Shown one piece after another: positions 11,620 through 22,984 of a stretch of DNA of 64,000 bases. The first letter of the stretch is position 1, and each line of letters starts with the position of its first letter. A program made the position numbers and the translations under genes. The stretch lies in NCBI GenBank assembly GCA_027625915.1, contig JANTQA010000047.1:1054001-1118000 (forward strand), given 5' to 3'. The stretch is from Anaeramoeba flamelloides. Lineage: Eukaryota > Metamonada > Anaeramoebidae. The notes beneath the pieces were generated by a model. The model saw only the letters and a list, made by a program, of their open reading frames with translations. It searched no databases and had not been told where the DNA came from.

Positions 11620-12154
11620 AACTAAATTCCAAAAATTTGGACACATTTTAAACGTTTGAAAAAATAACAATACTACACGTTATATTCAATTTGAAAATAT
11701 TTTCATTTTACAAACTATTTCATTTTTTGTCTTTTTTGTTTTGTTTTCATTTCGTTTTTTGCAATTTCGGAATCTGTTTCGTTAGATCTGGAAATTTTTT
11801 TCGATGGTTGATAGAAGGTTAGTGTTGAGTTTGTTAAATTGAAAAATCACATACAATTAGTTGATGGTGATATCTTATCATTTGATCTATCAACAATTAT
11901 TTATTAAATTTCAACAAATATACCAATACAATTGTTGTTCCACTCGTTTCCTTATTTTGGAAACACTGATTTTTAATTTTTCGTTTTATATTTTTTTCTT
12001 TTATTTGGATGGAAATGATTACTTATAAAAACATTAATACTATGTAACTTAAGTGTGGTTTTATATTACGTTTGAAAAAATATAATAAATTGAGTTTTTT
12101 TTTTTGCCTATTTTTGATTTTGTGTGTTTCCTGATTTTTGGAATGAATTTAGTT
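11620..12154. mobile_element. Family H TA-type MITE, copy H2
   Basis: 535 bp. The left end AACTAAATTCCAAAAATTTG follows TA and the right end GGAATGAATTTAGTT precedes TA. The interior aligns with H1 and H3. A short open frame overlapping the right end (12104-12304) is not gene-like. Confidence 0.75.
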
Positions 12155-12572
12155 TATTATTTTTTAGGTAGCGTGTATTTGTTTAAAGTAGTTTTAAAAA
12201 AGGTGACCAAAAACCTTTTAAAAAAAGTACCAAAAATAGGTCTATTGAAGTTTTTTATCTATTTTAGAGATACTTTTGAAATCCTTTTTATCACGCTTTT
12301 TTAAAACAACACAATTAAAACAATGATCAAAAATGAGACGATTTGTTGTTCTTTTATTTTGTTTTTTGTGAAAAATGGTTAAGTTAGGGTGGCATCGATG
12401 AATTTAAGATTTTACTTCTCATAGAAAGAAATTTCAAGGAAAAGAAAATAAAAAAAAAAAGCTGTTTTTGTGTGTTTGTTTTTATAAAATATTTTTGTAA
12501 AATAGTTTTATAAATTTGGTGGGAAGGAATTTTTTAAGACACTTAAAGACATAAATCGTTCTTGGAAATTTC

Positions 12573-12983
12573 TTAATTTTCTTCTTCATTTTCTTTTTCC
12601 TCTTCATTTTCATTTTCACTTTCCTCTTTTTCATTTTCTTTTTTTTCTTTTTCATTTTCTTTTTCATTTTCTTTTTCATTTTCTTTTTCATTTTCTTTTT
12701 CATTTTCTTTTTCGTCACTGTCTTCTTCATTACCACCACATTTTGAGATCTTTGATTTTAGATTTTTGATTTCTTTTTTGAGTGCTTTCACTTTTTGTTG
12801 AAGATCTTTGTTTTCTTTTGTCAATTTCTCATGACTTTTTGCACCAAGCTCTTGCATTAAAAATTCAAGAGGCTTTTCGGGTCTTTCAGGCTCTTCATAA
12901 AGACTTGTAAGAATTCTTGTAAGAGTATCAATTAAACCATTTGATTCAATGGTTTGACGAAATTCTTCTTTTCTGGTGCTCAT
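12573..12983 (-). CDS. MYCBP: MYCBP (AMY-1) homologue
   Basis: Single exon, 136 residues. The first 55 residues align with human c-Myc-binding protein without gaps in the key region: EEFRQTIESNGLIDTLTRIL, then LYEEPERPEKPLEFLMQELG, which in the human protein read REQFRRYLEKSGVLDTLTKVL and LYEEPEKPNSALDFLKHHLG. A coiled coil (about 57-85, LTKENKDLQQKVKALKKEI) follows, as in the family. The last 45 residues are an added run of ENEK/EKEN repeats encoded by a GAAAATGAAAAA minisatellite. In animals and algae MYCBP binds AKAPs and cilia/flagella scaffolds as well as Myc; Myc itself is not expected here, so a scaffold-docking role is more likely (inference). The start is the first ATG; the codon five triplets upstream is TTG. 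Confidence 0.87.
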   Translation of the reverse strand: MSTRKEEFRQTIESNGLIDTLTRILTSLYEEPERPEKPLEFLMQELGAKSHEKLTKENKDLQQKVKALKKEIKNLKSKISKCGGNEEDSDEKENEKENEKENEKENEKENEKEKKENEKEESENENEEEKENEEEN

Positions 12984-14060
12984 AAGAATATCAAACAAAA
13001 AAATAATTAAAAAATGTTTTGCAAAAAGTTGAAATAATCTGTTCAGATTGAATTACTAAGGACCTAGAAACAAAATAACTTCTGAAAAGAGATGACAAGA
13101 AATACTCTTTTGGATTGGTTCAGACATTTTTGAACCTTTACCCAAAGAGTAATATGAAATTATCTTTGAAAAAATGAAGTTTTTTTGGTTTAGATTTTTT
13201 GTTCAACTTTAAATCCCCACTTTCTGAGTTCTTCGATAAACACCTAAGAAGATATTTCTTCATTTTGTTTTTCATTTAATTCAGATATTAGTAGGTTGGT
13301 ATTAATAATTCACTAAAATTGAAGAATTTACTCATAAATCAATTCAACTGAAAAATATTACTCTTTATTAAATAGGTATTTATGAAAGAACAAAAAAATT
13401 TCGAAAAAACAGTTGTTTTTTATAAAAATATTTATTTTAAATAGGTGATAAAATTTAATAAAAATCTTAAAGGGATATGGAAGCTACAAAAAGAACAAAT
13501 AATTGATTTTTTTGTTTTTAATTGAAAATTATATTTGTGCTCTGACGTTCAAAGGTTTCGAAAAGTCCAAATACTTCAAAAAAAAGTATATTTCTATTAT
13601 TTATTGAAATTAAAATTCCAGTTGAAAAATTAAATCAAGAAAAGGATTAAATAAAAGGTAATTTTGAGTATTTTCTTCTTTTTTGTTGATATTAATAAAT
13701 TCCCAAAATTTAAATAAAAATTTCATTTTTTTTCTTTTTATCAAAATGGAAAAGTTCAATTTTTAAAAAAGTTCTTTCCAAGAATATTTTGATCATTCAA
13801 TTAATTTTACCTAGTTCCATAATATTTAAATCAATAAAATATTTTTTAGCTATTTATTTAAAATTGAGATGTAAAAAATTGAAAAATAGAAAACAAAGTA
13901 ATAATTTACAGGCTTTATTTGAATTTATTATTAAAAAAAATCTCAAAAATGAAAAAAAATGAAATAAAAAATTACAATTTCTCTAAACCCCCATTCTCTG
14001 TTTCAATTTTCATAAAAAATAGCATGTTTCTAAATTTAACTTTCAAAAAATAAATAAATA
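12984..14060. other. Gene-free upstream stretch
   Basis: Upstream side of the MYCBP gene and further A+T-rich sequence. No gene, RNA or repeat family recognised. Confidence 0.4.
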
Positions 14061-14066
14061 AACAAA

Positions 14067-14194
<128 letters not shown>

Positions 14195-14339
14195 AATTCC
14201 ATAACACTCAAATGGGCCCATCTAAAAATGAAAAAATCACTTTATTTTTAAGAATCAACCAAACTTAGATTGTTTAGAAATACGAGAAATATCAACCTAG
14301 TAAGTAAGTCAATACTCACTAAAATAAAGTCTGAACAAA

Positions 14340-14900
14340 TCATAAATTTCAAAAAAAAAAAATGTTAAAAAAATTTTTGAACCCTTTTCATTGGAACATC
14401 TTGTGCAAAATTCTAAATATCTTTGGGAAATTAATTTAGTTGGCAATAAGATTTTTCACTTGTAAATGAATGAATTTTAAAAGTGCATTAAAAACCTCAC
14501 TTTTTTTAATGTTAGTTTTTAGTTTCAAACATTTTTTTTTTCTAATTTAATTTTTTTAAAAAATAAAAAAGAAAAGAAGAAAAGAAAAAAAAATCCAAAA
14601 GAAAGAAGAAAAAAATAAAAGCAAAAATCAAAAAAAAATTTTTACAAAATGAGAAAAAATGATTTTGATCTAAAAATTGAAAATTTTAGGTTGACAAGAA
14701 TAATGAATTAAATTCATAGAATGTGTTCTATTTCTTCAATAAAACTGCCCCCTTTAACTGAAAAAGAGTTTATATATGTATTCGATTTCAAAAAAACTAC
14801 TTGATGTATTGTATATATTTAAATCAAGGTTGATTATTATCATGAAAAATTAAGAGTTCTCATCTACACATAGGAAATTATTTTTCATTGATACTTGATA
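14340..14900 (-). repeat. Dispersed repeat family J, copy J2
   Basis: Reverse complement of the 3100-3640 region: ATAGAATGTGTTCTATTTC preceded by AATAATGAATTAAATT, and an AGTTTCAAACATTTTTTTTT segment. The left part (CATTGGAACATCTTGTG and TTTTAAAAGTGCATT) also matches 57550-57660. Confidence 0.55.
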
Positions 14901-15349
14901 TTGAAATATTTTTTCCAAAAAAAAAACACCTATAAACCTACAGAATTAGCCAAAATGAGAGATTGGTATTATAATATTATTTTAGAATTCATTTGTAATA
15001 TATCTCCATTACCATTTTGATTTATTTCCTATTTACTTTTAACATCTACGATCTAACATTTTAGAAAATTAACTCATCCCACACAAATTTAAACAAATCA
15101 GACAAAAAATCTGTAAAATAGAGATTTATTGTTTAGAAAAAAATTTTTCTCAATAAATAAAAACAATTTTACTTTCTTTACGAATATCCGATAAAAAATG
15201 AGTTTCACTGAGAGAACATTTTATTATTAGCTTTAATGGGTATCTTCAATACTTTTAAAATATAAAAAAGTTCTGGATGGAAAGATCAAGAATATTTAAA
15301 AATAATTAGGTATAATAATAATACCAATAAAAAATCGTGTTGTCAAGTA

Positions 15350-15772
15350 CCTATTTTTTTTTTTTTTATTTTAGATTTTCTGTTTTCTTACAAAAAACTT
15401 TTGATTACTTAATAAATAAAAAACCCAAGAAGATGTAACAATTTTTTTCTCTAGCTTTAGAAATAAAAAGAAATTTTCTAAAATTTTCTTTGAATCCTCA
15501 AAAATTAAAAAAAAAATATCCTAACAACAAAACTTATTAATATTAAATTTATTTTTTTTTGTTTTTTAATTCTGTTATTTTTATTTGAGATAAAATAAGA
15601 CTGATGATAAAAACTCAGAAATTATTTGTTGGAAAATAATATCATACCACTTTTTACAAAACGAATAAACACCACCACAAGATAAAATGGTAATCTTTAT
15701 TCTTTTAAATAATTTGGGAATATTAGTATCCCAATTTATTTCAAAATCAAATTAATTACAATCATTTTTTTA

Positions 15773-15803
<31 letters not shown>

Positions 15804-16034
15804 GTTGGTGAAAAAGAAATATAAATCATTTTTTCTCATTTATTAATGAAATAAAAAATCATAAAGATAATGCCTGAAAGAATAAACATAATTCCACATT
15901 TCAAAAAAATATTTAATAAATGCAAATAATTTTTTGAAAATCAAAAATATTGAGTATCATTGTTTATAATATTTCTAGTTGTCTTTTTTTTCTGTTCCGA
16001 GTTTATTGATATTTGTTTCTAAATGATAATATTA

Positions 16035-16036
<2 letters not shown>
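15350..16036. repeat. K-module fragment and poly(T) tract
   Basis: K-type inverted segments (AAATAAAAAGAAATTTTCT and its mirror) at 15420-15530, then gene-free A+T-rich sequence with a 29-base T-run at about 15775-15803. Confidence 0.4.
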
Positions 16037-16095
<59 letters not shown>

Positions 16096-16096
16096 C

Positions 16097-16139
<43 letters not shown>

Positions 16140-16156
16140 TAATAATAATAATATAA
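16037..16156. repeat. (AAT)n trinucleotide microsatellite
   Basis: About 35 nearly perfect TAA/AAT units with two small interruptions. It translates to poly-Tyr, poly-Ile or poly-Asn according to frame; no gene. Confidence 0.95.
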
Positions 16157-17088
16157 ATAATATAAATAAGAAAATAGAAATAATAACACAAATAAAAAAA
16201 AGGGATGTCCAATATATTAAAAAATAATGAATATCTATAATTTAAATTTTATTATTTAATTTTTAATTAAATAAATTTAACAATAATAATATATGTCTTA
16301 ACATATGATGACAATGTATTTTTTTTTAAAAAAAATTGTTTTTAAGGAAATAAACATCTAAATTCGATTAAAATATAGCTTAACACAATACTTAATTTAC
16401 TATTTGAGCTTAATAAACCTCAGAAAGTTTCTCTAAAAAATGAAAAAAAATAAAAATATTTTCAAAGTTTTATTATTTTTTAGTTTATAAAATCAAAATA
16501 ATTTAAAGATCAATCAAACGAGGCAAATTTAGCTTTTTTTTCTTGAGAATTGGCACAAAGAAGGGAAAAAAAATAAATTTAAAGAAACTCTTTACTGAAA
16601 AAACACCACTCATTTTTTTTTTTTTTATACCAGTGAGAAATTGTACCACCAAAAAAAAACAATTTTTAAAGATAAAATGAAATTAAACGATTCTTTCGAT
16701 GAGTTCTTGAGTGCACTGCCTATTTTTTTTCTTGCCCCCTTCAATCAAAAAATGGCAAAATAATATTATTACCAAACATTCAAGCAACAAATGGTTTTCT
16801 TTTCAATGTAGATTTGTAATTTTACAAACTCGCTTGGTAATAAATGACCTCGTAAAAGAAATCCCATCAATTAAAATTTGTATCTAAACCCTGATTTATT
16901 CGTGATTTAATTTTTTATTGAAAATTTTCCTCTAAAAGAATAATTAAATAGCATTTTACATCTCAATTCTGAAGCAAAATAACATTTTTATCCTTTAAAA
17001 TTCAAAATAGCTAAGATAGTTTTCAAAAAAAAAAAAAAAAGATTCTTGAAAAAAACCTCAATTATTTCTTTTATTTCTTAAAATTATA

Positions 17089-17684
17089 AGATATTTCCAA
17101 AAAAGTGGGGTAAATATATTTTAATATATATCTTTATTAAACCCAATCCTCCCATAAAACCATTTAAAGTTACAAAATTATTAATAATTGTTTATTGATT
17201 CTTTATAATCTTTCAATTTGTTTGTTAGTATGGCATTACATAAATAAAAGATAAAAAAATTTCTGATCTCGATTTTATCTGATATTTACAAGTATGAAAA
17301 GTGGGCGATTTTTTTTTTTTTTTTTGATCCAAAAAAAATGTTTTCATAACTTTTTTTAATCTTGACAATTTTTCCAATAGAATTGAAAACATATCAATGT
17401 ATTTGATTGTTTAAAAAATCATTTGTACCCTTTCTAAATTTTCATTTTTTTTATTGAAATTGGTAGTACATTGTTTTCACCAAAAAAAGTGCTATTTTTT
17501 TTTTTTTTTCATTTTTTGTTAATATTTCATCAAACAAATTTTGAAATAAATACCTTAGTCATTGGTTCAATCGGTATTAATATTTAATTTAATTTGGTAT
17601 TACCAATTAACGAATATCTTCACTAACAAAGACATTTGTTTTTATGAAATGTAAAAAAAATGTAACACTTTTTTTGAAATACTT
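17089..17684 (+). mobile_element. Family D TA-flanked MITE, copy D2
   Basis: 596 bp copy of D1. The left end AGATATTTCCAAAAAAGTGG follows TA; the right end reverse-complements to AAGTATTTCAAAAAAAGTG next to TA. Its right end lies about 230 bp downstream of the 14-3-3 stop codon. Confidence 0.8.
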
Positions 17685-17914
17685 TAGTTTTTTTTTTTAA
17701 ATTGTTTTTTTTTTTTGTTCATATAACCCATTTATTTTAAATCAAAACAATAAGCAAAAAAAAAAGAGAAAAAAAAAACAAGCTGCATCTTTCTCATGAT
17801 TTTTTGTTTTATTTTGAATATTTATTGATTTTCCAAATAAATAGACACCCTGAGAAAATAAACTGTTTTTTTTTTTTAATTAAAGAAATTTGGAGAAATT
17901 TTCAAGGAAATAAA

Positions 17915-20900
17915 TTAAAAACCTGTATTTTCAGAAGCGTCCTCTAGGTGTAATGTTAACCAATCTCTTAATAATTGAAGCACTGTTGTTACATCTTTGT
18001 AGTTTTTTTCGTCAAGTTCATCAATATGGAGGAGTGCGTTATCAAATGTGTTTTTAGCAAGCTCATATCCAGAAAAATCATTTAAAATATCAGATTTCCA
18101 TGTAACATAACTTAAGACATAACTTATTTTATAAATATCAATTGGTGGTAATTCAGTCGTCAAATAATCAAACATTTGTTTCTCACAAATTTCATATTTG
18201 GTTATCAATTTGTTTTTGATATCCCCTTCATAAATTTCGGATAGAACCTTCAAAATATCCACTTTCCTATAGATTTGAATTTAAATATTGATTAGTAACA
18301 ATGTTAAATGTTTTTTTTTTTTTTTTTAATGTTGAAAAAAAGGATGTGTGTGTTTATAAATAGACCAAAGTAATTCGGAGTTGAATCTTTAATTTTTTAA
18401 TTTTTGGAACAAATTTTTTTTTCTGATTAAATTCTTTGTTTTTATTAAATTTTGTTTTGGCTCTAGAAGTGTGTTTACATGAAATGTTTTAAATTAACGA
18501 AATAGCAAAAAAAAAAAAAAATAGACTAGAAGAAATTATGTATTTTGAAACAAATCTTTTCTTTTAAAAGACCAAACAAGAAAGATCAGCTTTCCAGATA
18601 AATTTGTTGAAATCAAAAATGAATAAAAAAAAATTCGCAACCAAAGTCTATTTTCGAAGATTAATTTCTTCTTTATCTTCTTACCATTCTGGTAAAAAAA
18701 AAGTGAAACAAAGAAAAAGGGTGAAATACAGTTTTTAATTGGGAATCATTAATAGAACCTGAAAACGAAAAGTAAGATCAATTAATAAAAGAATAAATAA
18801 ATAAATAAAGACAAAATGAAGGATTCAACACAATAAAAGTTTTTTTGATACTATCTTTTGGTATGGGTTTTTTCTTTTATTGATCAATTATTAAAAATTT
18901 GTGGAAAAAATTGACTTTTTTTGCGATCTCCAAAACCATAACTAACAATTTCGTTATAAAAGTAGACTTTAGATTGTATTTTTTAATTCTATTGAAAATA
19001 ATATAATGGATTATTATTTGAAGTTAATTGATTTCTTCTTTTTATTGATCTTACTTTTCATTTTCAGGTTCTATTAATGGTTCCAATTATAAACTGTGTT
19101 GGACTTTTTTCCCCTGCTTCACTTTTTTTTCCGAACAGTTAATTTGGATTATTCCAAACAAGTCATTGACTTTAAATTCTCACCGCAATTAATATTGATT
19201 GTTTTTGTACAAAACCATTTTTTAATATATTTATTTTCCTTTAAAAATCCTTTTTCAAACATTTTTATCAAACTAAGCCAAAAGAAAGAATACTGTTTCT
19301 AAGATTAAAGCAAATTGATTGAATTCTCGAAATCAAAAAAAAAACAATTACAAAAGGTTTCAGCTCAAAGAAAAGGAGAAAATTGAGATATTATGAAATC
19401 ATGATCAGAATTATTTTGAGTTTCCAATTGAATGGAAAATAAATAATTATCAAATCAAACTAATACATCCAAATATAAATCTTTATTCTGAAGAAGAATA
19501 TAATAAAAGAACCTATCCCTTTTTTCGGAACACAATCTAGAATTAGATGAATTAAATTAAAATAGGATTTTGAAATTCATTTTGAAAATTCTTTTAGAAA
19601 TGAAAAGTAATTTGTTATTCAAAAAATTTCCAAACAAAAGTTTTCCCATTCAAAATGACAAATAAAACCAAGTAAAGAAGAAGTAATTATTTCAAATGCT
19701 AAAAGATAAGATCAAGAAATAAATGATTTTTTCTTGTTTTTTTCTTGGATCAATTTTTTAATTTTTTTGATTTCCATTTGAAAATTTATATGTAAATATA
19801 TTATACGAGGATATACTTTACTCTTCTTTTTTCTTTAAAATATTAATATATTTGGTTAAAGAAATGATTTGAATCATTCAGTTTCGCATAAACCGTGCCA
19901 ATCAAAAGTTGTAAAATGTACTTTTCTCCTTAAGGATTATCTAAAATCAAGCCACCGTGGGGGTCTCGCCTATTAAAACATCAGTGAATTAGACTCTTTA
20001 TCTTTTGATATCCAGAAGAACTAGAAAATTTTGGAATTGTTAATTTAGCCTCATCTGATCCCTAATTGGAAGGTGGTAAATAACTAGGAAAATTTTTTCA
20101 AAGCAAAATCTCTAAATTTTGTATTTTTGAAATACACTCATATAATAAACATTATTATACATAAAAATTTGGAAAAAGGGTTTACAACTTTAATAGATAT
20201 TAAAACGAATTGAAAAAAAAAAATTAAATTTTCATATTTATTTATTTCATTTTTAATTGTAAAATTTTGTTTGAAATTTTTATTTGACTCAGCGGAGAGA
20301 TTGTTTTAATTTATTTTTTTAATTTTCTAAAAAGAATCATATTTTTCAATTTTAAAATAAAATAAAATATGTCTTTCAAAAGATATTGCTGAATTAAATT
20401 GAAAAAATGATTTTTTTTTTCTTTTTTTTGGAATATTTTTTATCATTTTATTTTTTTCATGTTTTGGGTTTTAATATATATAGTCCCTGGTTTTTTTGTA
20501 CAAATTGTTTTAACACTTATTCTTTTTTCATTCGTAATGTTCAATCTAAAGTTCATTCAGTGTAACTTATTTTTCACAAACATACCCCAAAAATAAACTC
20601 CATTTCAAAATCATTTTCCTATTAAAAATCAAATTTTGAAAATAAATATTTTTATAAATTGAAGTTATCAATTATAATAAAAAATTACTCTTTTAATTTT
20701 CAGAACTATATACTAGAAATATTTGTTTTTCGTCTAAAAATAAAAACAAAAATAAAAAAAAATTGGGCCATTTATTATGGAATTTAGTTTAGGTGTTTTT
20801 TTCAAAAGTCCGTAATTTTGAAAAAGGAGGTATTCAAATCTTAATGAGTTTAATAACTATCTTTTCTTAATTTCATAAAATTATGATAACTTTAAAAAAA

Positions 20901-22133
20901 TAATTTATCAAAGATGCCTAACTGAAATCCAATATGTTGTTTTGGCTAACTTTAATTTTCAGAATTTATTTTTTTACTTGTAGTGTATTAGAAACGGCAG
21001 CCCAATTAATATTTTCTAAGTTCATTTTTTCAAAGGTTTTTATTGGAAACTAGACAATACTTCAATTAGAAGAAACATGGTTTGGTTGCAGTTTCTTCTA
21101 TTCGTCTTCCAATTAGGGATCTGATCTGACAAAATTACTTTTCCTAAATTTTCAAAATTTTATAGTTCTTCTGGATATCAAGACATAAAGAGTCTAATTC
21201 ACTGACGTTTTAATTGGCGAGACCCCCACGGTGGCTTGATTTTAGATGCTCCTTAATAGAAAAATAAAATTAACTAAAAGAAAGAACCAAAAATTAGAAG
21301 ATTCTTAACTTTTGTGACAAAGTCTTATTGAGACAAACCATAGGGTACTTTGAAATTGATTTTGGCTCTATTGTTTTTCTGATCCCATTACTCCAAAGAG
21401 TAAGAATACCTTAAAAGCATGTGGGTTTTGAGAAGATGAGATGTCTTTCAAATTCTATTGTCCAACCTAAGCTTTAACTTCAATCGATCAATTGGTGTTC
21501 TTTGGTCTGGTTAAAGTTTTTTGTTTTACCTCTGTTTCCTCTGAGTAGGTTTTCTGAAAATAGAGAAAACAAGAAGAAAAATTACAATTACTTTTTCTGT
21601 GCCATAATATAACGATCTTTATTCGTTTTATCCTTGAGAAAATGTTCTTCGATTGCTTCTAAGCTCTTGAGACAAAGTTGTTCTATTTCGTTTGTAATTT
21701 TTGAGATCAGCCGAGAAATAACTTTTTTTTTTTCTTTGTTTTGCTCTTGAGCAAAAAGAGTCTTTAGTATACGGTGTTGCGAAAGTAAGGATCCCTTGAG
21801 ATTTGTAAAAAATACCGAAAAAAAGCTGAATATTTTTTGGGAGTGATCCTTTTTGATTTGTATTGAGGTCAGTATCAAATTGTACCCATCTTTAAAAATA
21901 AGAAATAAAAATGTGTGTTGATTCAAATTGTGAAATATATTTTTTAATTCTCTCTTTAATCAGTTATTGGGTGATTGATCAACTACAAAAGTATGAGACC
22001 TAATCTAACTCAGTGAACATTTAAATTTGGTTGAACAAACAAAAATGAAAATATGATTATTACCTTCATATCTTTCAGCTTGCTGATAGGATTCCAACAA
22101 AAAATAAATTGTGTTAAGATCTAAGTTTTCCAT
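17915..22133 (-). CDS. Divergent 14-3-3 protein, 3 exons
   Basis: Exons 22133-22064, 21889-21592 and 18266-17915; introns 174 bp and 3325 bp. The 239-residue product has normal family length. It aligns almost without gaps to human 14-3-3 zeta: AERYED matches AERYDD, SVFFTNLKGSLLSQHR matches SVAYKNVVGARRSSWR, and ELDEKNYKDVTTVLQLLRDW matches [23 protein letters not shown]. Both splice junctions keep phase and fall inside this alignment. Nearly every phosphopeptide contact is changed (zeta numbering): K49 to Thr, R56 to Leu, R127 to Lys, Y128 to Val, N173 to Ser, N224 to Trp. The protein should keep the helical, perhaps dimerising fold but probably does not bind phosphoserine ligands classically (inference). 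A pseudogene is less likely because 240 codons stay open over three correctly phased exons. Intron 2 holds two transposon relics. Confidence 0.87.
18684..19139. mobile_element. Family A TIR element, copy A2, in 14-3-3 intron 2
   Basis: 456 bp, flanked by TA (18682-18683 and 19140-19141). The mirrored subterminal blocks AATAGAACCTGAAAA and TTTTCAGGTTCTATT lie inside the ends. It is the intact equivalent of A1 and gives the empty site for the B2 insertion. Confidence 0.75.
19780..19925 (+). repeat. Short dispersed repeat (family M)
   Basis: The block GGTTAAAGAAATGATTTGAA followed by TCATTCAGTTT is repeated in the same orientation at about 30720-30900, with similar T-rich sequence before it. 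It abuts the left TTAA of the next element. Confidence 0.55.
19934..21252. mobile_element. TTAA-flanked long-TIR element in 14-3-3 intron 2
   Basis: 1319 bp with inverted arms of about 140 bp (19934-20073 and 21106-21252). They contain ATCTAAAATCAAGCCACCGT followed by GGGGGTCTCGCC, one of the few G+C-rich spots in the window. TTAA lies at 19930-19933 and 21253-21256. The ends begin GGA, like the GG ends of the element at 8160. The interior has no open frame of note, so it is non-autonomous. piggyBac-type is inferred from TTAA only. Confidence 0.78.
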
Positions 22134-22984
22134 CAATCAAAGTTTAAAAAATGATTAATAAAGAGAACCATTTCTTTAAAAGTTATTGTTGTGAATCCAA
22201 TTTAGTGTTAGAACCCGAAATTGGAAACTTAACTCTCTTCCAATAATATTCATCTAGCAATAGATTGCTAACTTATTTTTAAGCAATTTTTGTCTTAAGG
22301 ACTACGTTTTTAGGTGAAAACAGTAAAATAATGGATAAAATCACCCTTGAATAAGTTATGTAATCCAAGTAATATTTGTTTAAGTAGAATTTCTTTTAGA
22401 AAAAATATGAAATTTTCACAATTTCTTCAATTTTCACAATTTTTACCGAGTTAGATCATGCTAAATTTTGATTTTAATATTTTAGAATTTCCATTTCAAC
22501 TTTCTGAACTCACACTATTTTCTAGAGCTGTTCTACATATTTTTTATATTGGATTTTACAAGTTTGAAATGTTACCAAATTTGAAATGCACTTGAAAATC
22601 CCCAAAAGCCATTTTGTGCAATTATTTTTTTTGTTATTTTCAATTTTCCTTTTCATTGAAAAACAAAGAAAAATAGTCTCTGTGAAAAGGTAAATGATGA
22701 CAAAAAATGTTTTTTATTTTTTTTTTGTCAAATTTCTTCCGAGTGAAAAATTTTTTTGATAGAAGCAAAAGTGAAATAATACAATTACTCAACCCCCTCC
22801 AGGGTGGGAAGGTAGTCCTTAAAAGAAGATATCCTTGAGAAAAAAAAATTAAAACCAAATTCCAGAGATTAAATCAATTGGGTTTTTACTTCTTTTTTAC
22901 TATTTTAAGTGCTGAAAAATATTTTGGGTTTCAATTAGCTTTAAAATTAACCATACTGTACTCAAAATAAAGTGTGTAATAAAA
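22134..22984. other. Upstream region of the 14-3-3 gene
   Basis: No gene seen. The first 50 bases upstream of the ATG form an A+T-rich leader without an obvious motif. The remainder holds no repeat I could match. Confidence 0.4.

Noticed and set aside
12482-12739. Met/Lys repeat open frame over the MYCBP gene.
   Set aside because: It is a frame-shifted reading of the ENEK minisatellite and has no independent support.
21530-21553. In-frame 24-nt mini-exon in 14-3-3 intron 2, flanked by CAG and GTAAAA.
   Set aside because: It would need a 38-nt intron before it, far shorter than any other here, and it would insert eight residues where the family alignment is gap-free without it.
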